Assembly (NCBI GenBank): GCA_015039465.1
Contig: MU130237.1
Coordinates: 186,001-250,000, forward strand
Origin: Phlegmacium glaucopus
Lineage: Eukaryota; Basidiomycota; Agaricomycetes; Agaricales; Cortinariaceae
Reading direction: 5' to 3'
DNA length: 64,000 nt
Positions 14,676 to 25,263 of this stretch are shown here, one piece after another. Positions within the stretch are counted from its first letter, which is position 1; every line of letters starts with the position of its first letter. A model generated the notes under the pieces. It did no database searches. It worked only from the letters and a program-made list of their open reading frames with translations, and had not been told where the DNA came from. A program made the translations under genes and the position numbers.

Positions 14676-14939
14676 GAGTTGAACGTTGGGTTCTTCTGTA
14701 AGCAGCTCTTCGTTTTTTGATCGAGAACGCGATCGAGACCTTGTGAGGAAATTGTAGAACTATTTGAACGAATAAACGGAAATGACACAGAAAATAAAAT
14801 TAAAAAGACGAACCCTGTTTTCTGGTTTTGGTTTTCTGGGTTGTCGTTCATCTCCACGAGTGGTTAGCATTGGTACAAGGACCGTCGGCATAACCCGAAT
14901 TAATATCGTTAGTGAACGGTATACACGTGTTATGCTGAC

Positions 14940-16601
14940 ATGCATATGTCTGCCTTTATCCGACATAGGCCTCTGCTACACAAATTCATCAGAACATCTT
15001 GCTCGAGATCTCAGCCTATCTTTCCTTGCGTAGATGCACATGCAGCTCGTGAATCACGAATAAAGGCTTCATTGACAGCATCTTCACCAGAAACAGGTCC
15101 TGAACCTGCCTATTCTCGTCCAAACCCATCAACTTACAACATCTACCGTCACCGGAAGCCCCTTTCATTGACCTATTACTCAATATCGCTTCCCTCTTTT
15201 GATGTCGCATATGAAACTTGGGGTACCCTTTCACCTTCAAAAGATAACGTCATTCTTCTTCACACAGGATTGTCCGCTTCCTCGCATGCTGCATCTACGC
15301 CTGCGAACCCTTCTCCAGGTTGGTGGCAACAGTTCATCGGTCCTGGAAAAGCCCTCGACACAGATCACTTCTATATCATATGTACAAGTGTCATAGGTGG
15401 CTGCTTTGGCTCTACTGGCCCTTCATCCATCGAAGAAGCAACAGGCAAACCTTGGGCAACTCGTTTCCCTATTGTATCCATATTCGATATGGTCAATGCT
15501 CAGTTCCATCTACTCGATCATCTGGGTGTAAAAAAGCTCTATGCTAGCGTCGGAAGTTCCATGGGTGCTATGCAGAGTCTGGCAGCTGGCTGGCTACATC
15601 CACAACGCGTTGGGAAAATCGTCAGTATAAGCGGAACTGCTCGCAGTACTCCCTCCGCCATTGCATTGCGCTTTGCCCAGAGAAGTGGTCGGTCGCTAAA
15701 TATGTCATTCAATCCATCCGTTTGACCATTGCTATTTAAAAATACAGTCCTCATGGCGGATCCAAACTGGAACAATGGTTTTTACTATGACGGCCTTCCA
15801 CCTCACACTGGGATGAAGTTGGCTCGGCGTAGGTTTATCCTTTTTTCCTTCCTATTCAATCCATTACTCATCTGGACACAGAAATTGCCACTATCACTTA
15901 CAGATCCGGACCTGAATGGGACTTGCGTTTTGGTCGCCAGTTCTATCCCACCCCAGAACCGGATAATACTCCTCCAGGGCACCCTCGAACACCAGCTTTG
16001 TGTCCAGATTTTCTTATAGAAACCTACCTCGATCATCAGGTACGCAAATCGCTCTTACCCATAACTTTGTTGTTGTACTAACACACAAAAGGGAGAATCA
16101 TTCTGCTTAAAATACGATGCAAATTCCCTTCTATACATATCCAAAGCCATGGACCTGTTCGATATGACGGAATCAGGTTTAAAATCCCTCAACATCAAAT
16201 CCTCTTACCCCCCAACTTCCTCATCCCACGATTCCAATCCACAAACACAACAAATCCACAAAACGTCTCATTCCAAATCCCATCCCCCACCCGTCAACCC
16301 TCCAGTTTATCTCTCAGATCTGGCAGCGGGCATGACACCTCTTTCCAGAATCCCAACATTAGTTCTGGGCGTGCAGAGTGATATCCTTTTCACCATTGAA
16401 CAGCAACGTGAGGTTGTTGACGCCCTCAGAATGACGGGGAATGAGAATGTCAGTTATTATGAACTCGGAGGTGTTTGGGGACATGATACGTTCTTGTGAG
16501 TTTATCGTGCTTTTTTGCTTACTTTGCCATATTGAGTTTTGATGATTCGTAGGATTGATGTGTTGAATGTTGGAGGCGCGATCCGTGGGTTCTTATCTTG
16601 A
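14940..16601 (+). CDS. Serine/homoserine O-acyltransferase (CysA/Met2-type alpha/beta hydrolase)
   Basis: Alpha/beta-hydrolase acyltransferase of the MetX superfamily, making the activated amino acid used for sulfur assimilation. Residues 1-60 ([20 protein letters not shown]...) are basic and hydroxylated like a mitochondrial presequence. The core has [31 protein letters not shown], then [12 protein letters not shown], the nucleophile elbow [11 protein letters not shown] (catalytic Ser), [11 protein letters not shown], and near the end GVQSDILF (Asp) and GHDTFLID (His). A Ser/His/Pro-rich insertion (about 16200-16310) interrupts the region before the catalytic Asp. The [10 protein letters not shown] form and mitochondrial leader resemble the fungal serine O-acyltransferases (Aspergillus CysA, fission yeast Cys2) more than Met2, whose equivalent segment is usually of a GSPYGTxSP type; this specificity call is inference. 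Introns are at about 15690-15750, 15831-15880, 16039-16091 and 16497-16552. Confidence 0.88.
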
Positions 16602-16719
16602 GTCGATAGTCTATGGAATTTATAATGATAATATGTAATTTGATGTCAATGATATCTTGTTTGCGTATGTAAGTCACGATAGCGCACTCTGACTCGTATA
16701 TCCTACATCTCATCCAACA

Positions 16720-17687
16720 ATGAACCGTCTCTTCGGAAGCTCAGCAAGCAAGAAACCTGGGCCAACTCTCCAAGATGCTATCAATTCCGTCAGTCTCATC
16801 CCCACATCTCGCATTCGATCCCTTTTTGACTTGGGAACCATGATCACCAAATTGAAACCACTTGGGAAACTCTCTAGACAGACGCTCGAATGTCTTCTAT
16901 AGAAGTCAAGATCCGTAAACTCGATGGAGAACTCGCGAGATATAAAGAACAGATGAATAAATTAAGAACTGGACCAGGGAAGGTATGTAATATAGCGGTT
17001 ACAACTCTAAGATTACATCTTCATTTCTAAATGTTTTGAAAAGGACGCGATACAACAAAGAGCTTTGAGAACACTCAAGCAGAAACGAATGTATGAAGCT
17101 CAAATAGCTCAACTTTCACAGCAAACATTTAATATGGAGAGCGCTGCACTCGCTACTGAGAATCTACGGAATACGATGGCCACTGTCGATGCTATGCAAA
17201 TGGCAAACAAGGAAATGAGGAAACAGTATGGCAAGATTGATATTGATAAAATTGAGGTAAGGGTTCCCTCCCCCCCCTTTTTTTGCTCTTGTTCAAAAGA
17301 GAATGCTCAACTTTTTTGGATTCTAGAATATTCATTACGATATGGAAGATCTATTAGAGCAAGCCAACGAAATTCAAGAGACGTTAGGAAGGTCTTATGC
17401 TGTACCAGATGAGATAGACGAAGCAGATCTCGAGGCTGGTATGTTCCAATGTTCTTTTGTCTTCCCTCAATCAGCTGAGGAGTATCTTATGTAGAACTCG
17501 ATGCTCTGGCTTTGGAGGTAGAAGAAGAAGGTCCATCATATCTTACAGATCTCAACAAAGTGCCAGATTTCGTAGATGAACCACCCGTGGAAGTGGGAGA
17601 GGTCAGTTGCTTCGCAAGCACGCTTAAGTATAGCCCCTCACATTTCTCTAGACGCCGGCAAGACAAGCCATTAAGACAACAGGTTAG
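16720..17687 (+). CDS. VPS60: ESCRT-III accessory subunit VPS60/CHMP5
   Basis: ESCRT-III-related protein that with Vta1 activates Vps4 in endosomal sorting. It starts MNRLFGSSASKKPGPTLQDA, then by splicing TDARMSSIEVKIRKLDGELA, RYKEQMNKLRTGPGK, then ALRTLKQKRMYEAQIAQLSQ, QTFNMESAALATENLRNTMA and KQYGKIDIDKIE, all characteristic of CHMP5. The C-terminal part reads MEDLLEQANEIQETLGRSYA and DEIDEADLEAELDALALEVE. The final exon adds TPARQAIKTTG then a stop. About six introns; complete. The stop lies 125 bp from the stop of the convergent aldehyde dehydrogenase. Identification is firm. Confidence 0.93.
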
Positions 17688-17812
17688 GATTTGAATAACG
17701 CAGATTAATTGTAACATTAGGTAGGCCCTGGATATGGAATCTTCTTTGTATGAAAGCAGATAAGAATCTCTGGTTTCTGCGTTACTATAACGAAAACACA
17801 GGAGACTTGTGG

Positions 17813-20200
17813 TTACCCATATCTTCGGCCCTCAATGACATCAGAAAACCAATCATCTGTTTGTCGTGTCTCTTCGGGAGAAGCGATATTTACAATGGTG
17901 GATTTACTTTGCGAATCTGGAAGAGATTCAGGCATTTTCTTTTCGGAAGGGGAATAGATACTTACATGCTTGAAATGCTTCAATTCCATTTTCTCGACCA
18001 ATACCACTTTCCTTCATTCCTCCCCTGATACAACCTTAGTCCTGGAATGGAACGTGAAGAAGAAGAACGTTACTCACCAGGGGGAGCTTGGGTCATTGCG
18101 ATGGTGCGTATTGACCCAACAAAGACCCGTCTGTATCTTAGCAGCTACCTGATGGGCTCTGGATAAATCCGTTGTCCAAATTCCAGCTCCAAGTCCGTAC
18201 TTGCTCGAATTCGCCAACGCAATACCTTCAGCTTCATCCTACAAAGATTGATCATTCAGTCATCAAAAGTTTTTTTCAACAAATCCACTCACTGAGAATC
18301 GTTTCACCACTACGACGGGTCCAAAAACTTCTTCATTCCAAATTTCATCCTCTATTGTTACATCGGTTATAACTGTAGGTGGATAGAATGCTCCCTTTGA
18401 GAAGTCAAAACCATCGAGCTCGGATTGGCCAGATAGCCGTTCACCGCCTGAGATGACTTTACTGCCTGCACCTTTTGCTCTTGTAACCATCTTGTCGATT
18501 CGTTGTAGGTGATGAAGAGATATCACACTTCCCATAGTAGAATGCATGTTGAATGCTATTAGACAGTGTCAATTTTTGAAAAGATGTCTACTAGAGTATA
18601 CACTCACGATCTCCCATACGAGCCCTAATGCTTTTCACCTTTTCAAGGAAAAGTTGAACGAACTTGTCGTATATCTGTTCTTGTACTAATATCCGTGTAC
18701 CCGATACACAGGTTTGACCGGAAGCTACGAATGACGCAAATGCAGTTCCATTTACAGCGTTATTTAGGTCTGCATCATCAAATACGAGGATAGGTGCCTA
18801 AAGTACAGGTTAGATTGGACAATGAAAGCTTGTCAAACGGAGAATGGAACATACCTTGCCACCCAATTCGGCTGTGAATGTTGCAAGGTTGGCACCAACG
18901 ATACTGCCCAAAGCTCGTCCAGTCTCAGTTCCAGCCTGGTTGGCGATCAGGTTATAGCCACATAGGCAATTGTAAGGAGAAAAAAAAAGGGGACTGACAG
19001 TGATGTCGACCTTTCGCACAAGAGGGTTCTGAACTATCTCTTTCCCAGTTTTATGGCCATATCCAGGCAGAATAGATAGCACTCCAGTGGGGACTGTGGA
19101 AGAAGGGATTAATATGCGGAATACAGTCACGCACAGGCAGGCAGGCATTACCGCCAGCATCTGCAGCCATTTCTCCGAATAAAAGAACGGAGATGGGCGC
19201 TAACTGGTAAATTGGGGAGAATATATCAGCAGATAATCACCAATTTAGAGGAAAGTTTACCTCAGAAGGTTTAACGATAACGCTGTTCCCGGCTGCTAAA
19301 GCAGGGGCTATTTTCTTGACTGCGATAAGTAATGGGTGGTTGAAGGGCTATCTTTGATTATAATAATGAGTGCCGCTTATATATAGAGTCGGGAGACGCA
19401 TACGGTAATCTGGGCAACGACTCCAAGAGGAACCCGCTCAACATAGTTCAGTAGTTTTCCTTGAGTAGGCGCAACAAAAGATTGCTGTGTTCGCAAAAGA
19501 GCAGCGAAATAATCTCTACGAATTGAATAAGATATTACACCATCTGAACAAACCGCCTTGGAAGCATGCATACAGCCATTCTGGGAGACGTCCTAGTTGA
19601 GCCTTCATTTCACGTAATGTTCTCCCAGTTTGCATCGTCTCTATCTTGGTAAGGTCTGGGATACTGTCTTCAAGCTTCCTGGCAAGTTTGGAAAGAACTT
19701 TGGAGCGCAATAATGCGGGTGATTGCGACCATATACCAGATTCAAATACTTTCTGAGCGTTGTCTATTGTCAATTTCACGTCATCGGTAGAGGCGGATGC
19801 CACTCTATGAAGGAAGTATATGTTGAAATTTCAAGCTAAGGAGCCAGGAATTCTTACGCGCATATCGCGTCACCCGTGGCGGGATTGAACACTGTAATCC
19901 TAACACCTGATTACTCTCCAAATGCAATAAGACATCGCAGATTCAAGTGCTCACTCCTCTGCGCCAGGTTTCGATGTGATATTCGTGGGATGGTAGGTCT
20001 TTCTGATCTGATGAAATAATCTCTAAGAGATGCGAGTTTACTGTTAGTAATGGGGCTTGTAATTCAGTGTTAAGTCTTCTGAATGTTACACACTCGTTGC
20101 GCGTAGCACCCTTTGAGCGACATTTGAATGGCAGGCCAAGCCTATAGTCAGTCGAAAGCAGCTGGGACTCGGACACTCCACGATCTTCGTGTTTCCTCAT
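17813..20200 (-). CDS. NAD(P)-dependent aldehyde dehydrogenase
   Basis: Aldehyde dehydrogenase superfamily enzyme oxidising an aldehyde to its acid. Conserved parts in order: [88 protein letters not shown] with the general base Glu; [15 protein letters not shown] with the catalytic Cys; [48 protein letters not shown]. Substrate is not predictable. The N-terminal exon ([18 protein letters not shown].. and ETWRRG) did not join the next exon in phase with any GT-AG pair I tried near 19910-19960, so the start and first intron are uncertain; an indel or non-consensus splice is possible. Roughly ten introns. Convergent with VPS60. Confidence 0.87.
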
Positions 20201-20826
20201 CTAAGGATAAGATAAAATAAATAGAGCCAGGCAAGACCCGGTGACGTCTGATCATAATACTAGCAAAGTACAGGACAAGATCAGACACAACGATAAGCAT
20301 CAACCTCCATCTTTTCTTCCGGTCTTGCTGGCATCGTTTGAGCTTTATCAGACATATTTTTCTGACCCACCCACCTACTCCCTTCAGTGTTTGGTACGGC
20401 TAGATTGGTCTTCGGCCTCTACACGCTGCCATCTGCTTATCCAAACGCTCAGGACTTGACGGCTCGCCCGAAACGGGGATTCCCGGAATTTCTGATTGCC
20501 CAAAACTCTGATCTGAACAGATTGAGTTCAAATCGGTTTTCCGATATCTGGGCCATCAGTACGCGACCCGCCAAGTTCTCAGACACACCCAGTATATTCA
20601 ATACCAGAATATTCTGCTCCTTAACATCCATCCTTACTTTTACCAACCTGCACTTGCTCCATATCTTTTCCATTCAAATATACACTGTCTCGTAATCTTA
20701 TCTTATTTTCACGAAGTTGTCATTTTCAGGGATCTCATCGGTCCGGACATTCCGGCCGCAAAATTTGAATTTATTCGCAGCCCTTTTATATAAATAAATA
20801 AATTGGTAGATAGAAAGGAGAATTGA
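20201..20826. other. Intergenic, no gene seen
   Basis: Upstream flank of the aldehyde dehydrogenase and downstream flank of the LRR-like gene. Overlapping small frames on both strands (for example 20387-20695) lack recognisable content. Nothing further supported until the tandem repeat begins at 20827. Confidence 0.4.
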
Positions 20827-20974
20827 CTAGAAAGGATCAAGATGAAGAAATAACGGTTGCATTCGGGAATTTGCTAGAAAGTTCAAAGGATCAAGATGAA
20901 GAAATAATGGTTGCAAATGGGAATTTGCTAGAAAGGATCAAGGTGAAGAAATAACGGTTGCATTCGGGAATTTG
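20827..20974. repeat. Three tandem units (47/54/47 bp) covering the 3' end of the LRR-like gene
   Basis: Units at 20827-20873, 20874-20927 and 20928-20974 each begin CTAGAAAG and end GGGAATTTG. Unit 3 contains the stop codon (20938-20940) and the last dozen codons of the LRR-like gene on the minus strand; units 1 and 2 are copies lying behind that stop. Unit 2 has a 7-bp internal expansion and a few substitutions, so it is not a fresh copy. Units 1 and 3 differ at only one position that I can see. Confidence 0.9.
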
Positions 20975-22412
20975 CGCTGAATCGCAGTGCGAGTCCTTTT
21001 ATCAAGAGTAAGCACCGTTCCCAAAGCCAACCTTTCTAAAGTTGTATTGTCAGATCTTCCTATGAAGACCTGGTTGCGGTCCCAGATAATCTGGGGATTG
21101 TTCAGGTAAACTCCAAATTCCTTGAGTCCTTTGAAGTCCGCCAAATCGGTGAGCGCATCATAACTGGGAAGGATGGATGGAAAGCCTTTTTCGTTCCTCC
21201 AATGTCCGAGTGCTGGATTTGGGTTAAGGAGGACGAGTTTGGCCCTTGGCCATGCCTGTAGATATCCTCGCATTTCGGAAGAAGATAACGCAAGGCCATG
21301 GGGATGTTCGATAATGACCTTGACCAAATTTGCAGAAGCGAGTAAAGGTTTGAGATTGAACCGACGGCTAGTTTCGCGTCCGTGTAAATTCTTGACCTTA
21401 TAGGTAAAGTTCTTGAGTTTCGGGAACAATGTCAAAACTTTGGACAAGGTATCTTCCGAATCTCTGGGCGATTGAAGCGATGCCACCGAGAGATAAAGAG
21501 ATCGGACTGATGGACATGGGGGTAGGACAGATGCGAGGGTATAAATGAAGGACAAAGGACCTTCAATGTCCAAGCTCCGTAAGGCTTGAAAAAGTAGGGG
21601 GTTGGACGTAAGAGTGAAATACGGGGGGGCTGAGGCGGATGTGATCTTGAGATACCTCAAGTCTTCTAATTGCCCTAGACGATTGAGGACCATGGAACCC
21701 AGAAGTTCTCCAGGAATTGTTAATTTCCTTAAATGATGGAATTGGTTTAGTCCTCGATACAGTGCCACTTGTATGCCGAATTTCATTGCCCCAAGGAGTG
21801 GTTGGGGAAAAACTAGTTTGATCTCTTCGAGGACTGGAAAAGTTATCAAAGTTTGAAGTATGCCTTCAATGGAGGTGGAGGCAACGGACAGGCGGACCTT
21901 CCTGAGGATAAGAGAGATGGAGAGGAGTGGCGATACAATGGACTCGATCGGAAGGGATGCCGGTAAACATTGCGGAGCGAAAATGACCAGTTCTCGAAGG
22001 TGGGGGAGAAGACGATGATCGTAAGTGGCTATCTCGACAAGACGGTCAAGAGCAAGAGCCAGATAAAATCTTCGTTTCCATGGGACATTTCGAGCAATTA
22101 CAAGGGCTTCGGCGTTGTTGTCGGGGTCGGCGACGTAAATGTAGGTATTAGTAACGGAAGACGGGCGTCGCCCCAGGATGGTGTCCGTTAAAAGTGGGGT
22201 CCAAGTGTTGGAAGAGATAAATAGTTTCAATGTGTGTAGGTTAGGCAACCATCGGGCACACAGTAAAAAACATAATTGAGAACAAGGTAGTCATGGGAAG
22301 TGACGGGGGAAATGTCCATCTCGAGAACTTGAACTAGGGCGTTGCTTGTAATTGAACTAAAAATAGTCGTTGCGAAAGAGTGGGCTATGATAGACTTCAA
22401 GGGGAGCTTCAA
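20938..22412 (-). pseudogene. LRR/F-box-like protein gene with a probable frameshift
   Basis: The main frame (20938-22248, about 436 codons) has leucine-rich spacing throughout: LPHLRELVIFAPQCL, FPVLEEIKLVFPQPL, LGQLEDLRYLKITSA, LFQALRSLDIEG, LFPKLKNFTYKVKNL, FKGLKEFGVYL. This is the pattern of basidiomycete F-box/LRR proteins. Its good sequence continues upstream in another frame: VLEMDISPVTSHDYLVLNYV reads straight towards the LRR frame (LLCARWLPNLHTLKLF) if one base is added in the run of six A/T at 22265-22270. The F-box itself is not recognisable upstream of about 22412. Either a one-base deletion, a sequencing error in a homopolymer, or an unusual splice explains this. Function unknown; F-box relatives select substrates for SCF ubiquitin ligases. 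Confidence 0.6.
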
Positions 22413-22574
22413 GACTGGGGTCTGCCATGGTGGGCTAAAAGGACGATGAAAACTACATGTTTAGCGTCCTGTTGGCCACTTTTATTGACGAGAGCTAGGC
22501 CAAAGCGCGCAAGTCTCTTCAAAACGGGTAATGCTCAAGCTCAAGGCGTTTTTGGTCCTGGAACCAGGTCGTGA

Positions 22575-23004
22575 GCCTCATGACCTGAGCATAACACCAG
22601 ATTCAGAATGAGTCGGTAAGAATGATCTCCATTTCGAGGTGCATGTGGCCCACTTTTTTCCCCAGATGTTTAATGGCACGGCAAGGCCGTAGATGCGCAC
22701 AAAAGATAGAAAGGACTCCGAAACCACAGCCTTTTAGCCAGAGATATGCACTGAAATGAGTTACTCGGGAACATGACTGGCGCCGACAATCCAAAAGCAG
22801 TTGAATAGCCAACGTAATTCTGGACGTAACCTGATTTTCTTTTGTGCTGAGAATTAATAAAGCCGTTCTAGTATTAAAAGTGAGTACAAGGACGTGACAG
22901 AATATATAAGTTTGAAAAACTCACGCGTCGATCACGTGATCCTATCTTTTTTTGCTTTTTGGTTGAAATCATCTCTTAAACCAGTGCAACTGGTCCACTT
23001 AATA
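22575..23004. other. Intergenic region upstream of RCC1
   Basis: No gene supported. A possible 5' part of the LRR-like gene may extend to about 22570. The last ~100 bp before RCC1 are pyrimidine-rich in places and open in the RCC1 frame, so an upstream ATG (22894) could extend that protein, but the sequence has no family resemblance. Confidence 0.4.
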
Positions 23005-24770
23005 ATGGCTCTTCGTCGCTCTTCTCGCTCAGCGTCCGCGAAACCACCCTCAACTACAACCAAACTAGCACAGAAGGCGGAAGCGGCTCCAAATTCTCGA
23101 ACTAATGGCACTTCCAACAAACGTCCCGCCTCTCCTGAATCATCTATGTCTCCTCCTCCAAAACGATCACGTTCTGTGTCTCAAAAGCCAGAAAATGATC
23201 CACCTCTAGCTAATTCTAAGCGTAAACCCAACTCGAGATCTGCACCAACTAAGATTTCTGCGGAACCTGTCACAAAGAAATCAAGAAAGCTTTCTCCCAT
23301 TCGTGAAGCTCCAAACCAATTGAAGCCGTACTTCAACCCACTACCTGTTCCTCCCAAGAAGCATCGTCCAGGCCTTCTACCCTTTGTATGGGGAACAGGC
23401 AATTTCGGGCAGTTTGGAATGGGCCCCGGCGTCCTTGGAGAACTTTCAAAACCAAAAAGGAACACATGGATTGAAGAACGCACTGAGGATGGCACTTTTG
23501 GTGAAGATAACGCGGGCATCGAATCAGTAACATGTGGAGGTCTACATACGATCTTTCTTGATGAAAAGGGAACAGTAAGTCAACCACAACGGTCATCTTT
23601 AGTAAATTTCTTATTGCTTCCTAGTTATGGACATGTGGTGTTAACGACGATGCCGCCCTCGGACGGGTTACAAAGGATGTCCCAGATCCTAAAAATCCCA
23701 ATTCTTTCTTGAGCGTTGATGAGCTGACCTCAATACCTCATCCTTTGCAAACCCTTGTTGATGAGGGTTTCCGCGCGGTTAAGGTGGCCGCTGGGGACAG
23801 TATATGTGCAGCACTCAGTGATCAGGGTGAACTGCGTGTCTGGGGTTCCTTCCGTGTAGGTCATCCTATTTCGGTGAATTTACATCCATACTCAATTGCA
23901 GAATAGGTAGACGAGGGATCGCTCGGATTCTCCGATGGTCTCAAGCATCAATTCGTTCCTACGGTGCCGACACTAGAACTTAGTCATAAGCCGGGTGACA
24001 CCGAAAAAGTTTCTTCTATCACGTCAGGCGGCAATCACCTTCTTGTTCTTACTACCCACGGAAATGTCTATTCCTGGGGGGCCGGCGAGCAAGCCCAACT
24101 CGGTCGTCGAGTTATAGCACGTCGTAAAATACACGGTACAGTCCCTGAAAAAATCACTCTCGGGACGCGCGGGCGTAAGACGGTTATCATAGGTGCAGGC
24201 GCGTATCATTCGTTCGCTGTGGATGAGACAGGCGATATCTGGGGATGGGGTTTAAATAGCATGGGTCAAACTGGCACGGGGTATAAGTCTTCCGAGGATT
24301 CTGTCGTTCAATTGCCCAAGAAAGTCAAACGCTTAAGCAAGAAAGATTTGGATGGCGATGTCGTCGTTCAAATAGATGGAGGCTCCCATCACAGTTTATT
24401 CCTCCTCGCCTCCGGCAAAGTATACGCCTGCGGTCGGTCTAATGGGGGCCAACTCGGCCTCGCAGATGACGATGTCGCCTTCAAAGACGCCGCTGATCCA
24501 GAATTCATTGCTGAGCCCGCTCTCGTGACATTCCCCGACCCAGATGATCCAATCATTCAGATATCTTGCGGAGCTCACAACAATGCTGCTGTGACCAGAG
24601 GCGGTGCCCTATACTGTTGGGGACAGGGAGTTCAGAGTGAGTTGGGCCTCGGAGACGAGGAAGAGGCACGTACTCCACGCGTTGTAGTGCGTAAGGAGGG
24701 TGGTGCATGGTTTGCTGCAGCTGTCGCATGTGGTGGTCAGCACACGGTTGGACTTTTCCGTAAAAAATGA
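23005..24770 (+). CDS. Ran guanine nucleotide exchange factor RCC1/Pim1/Srm1
   Basis: Chromatin-bound exchange factor charging Ran with GTP, driving nuclear transport and spindle and envelope assembly. The first ~115 residues form a basic, Ser/Pro/Lys-rich tail (MALRRSSRSASAKPP..., PPPKRSRS, KSRKLSP) with likely nuclear localisation signals and DNA-binding capacity. The seven-blade propeller follows: FVWGTGNFGQFGMGP, VTCGGLHTIFLDEKGT, VAAGDSICAALSDQGELRVW, ITSGGNHLLVLTTHGNVYSW, AGEQAQLGRRV, IGAGAYHSFAVDETGDIWGW, QIDGGSHHSLFLLASGKVYA, CGRSNGGQLGL, ISCGAHNNAAVTRGGALYCW, VACGGQHTVGLF. Two introns lie at about 23575-23625 and 23857-23908. Start is the first ATG giving a basic tail. Identification is firm. 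Confidence 0.94.
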
Positions 24771-25068
24771 ATTTGTTGACGATATGAAGACACCAGCTAT
24801 CTTTTTGCATCCATACCAATATGTAGCTTATATTTCGTAGATATTTCCCATTAGTTATATATAGCCTGCACGCGGATATATTCAATGTGCTAGTAAGGTG
24901 CTATGCAAGACGCGTCTGTAGACCGCCGCGATCTTTTGCTTATCGCTAAAGTCATCATTGGAGTCAATAATTTCCTGTCTGGTAAGGATAAAGACCTCGC
25001 AGAACTGCTCGAGATGTATTCGACATGTATGTGATGGCCGTATATAAGTGCATATACAAGCGGACAAG
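24771..25068. other. Intergenic, no gene seen
   Basis: 3' flank of RCC1 up to the start of the duplicated block. AT-rich; only short frames without recognisable content. Confidence 0.4.
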
Positions 25069-25263
25069 CCCCTCCAAGTGGGACATCAACAAGTGAATAT
25101 GAATATGAAGTCGGGAATTCATGTGACAACGAGGACTTTCTCTTCTAGCATTCCTTCTGCAACGTGTTGTAATTCTAACTATACCCTTCTGAAACATATA
25201 CATACGATTGATAAAAGTTGTTGCGGTCCAGCGTCACTCTGACAAGCTCAAGCCAAGATGGTT

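Noticed and set aside
25048..25242. Small frames in the ~190-bp flank shared by the two dioxygenase blocks
   Set aside because: The two copies differ by indels that change the frame, so it is not under protein-level constraint.
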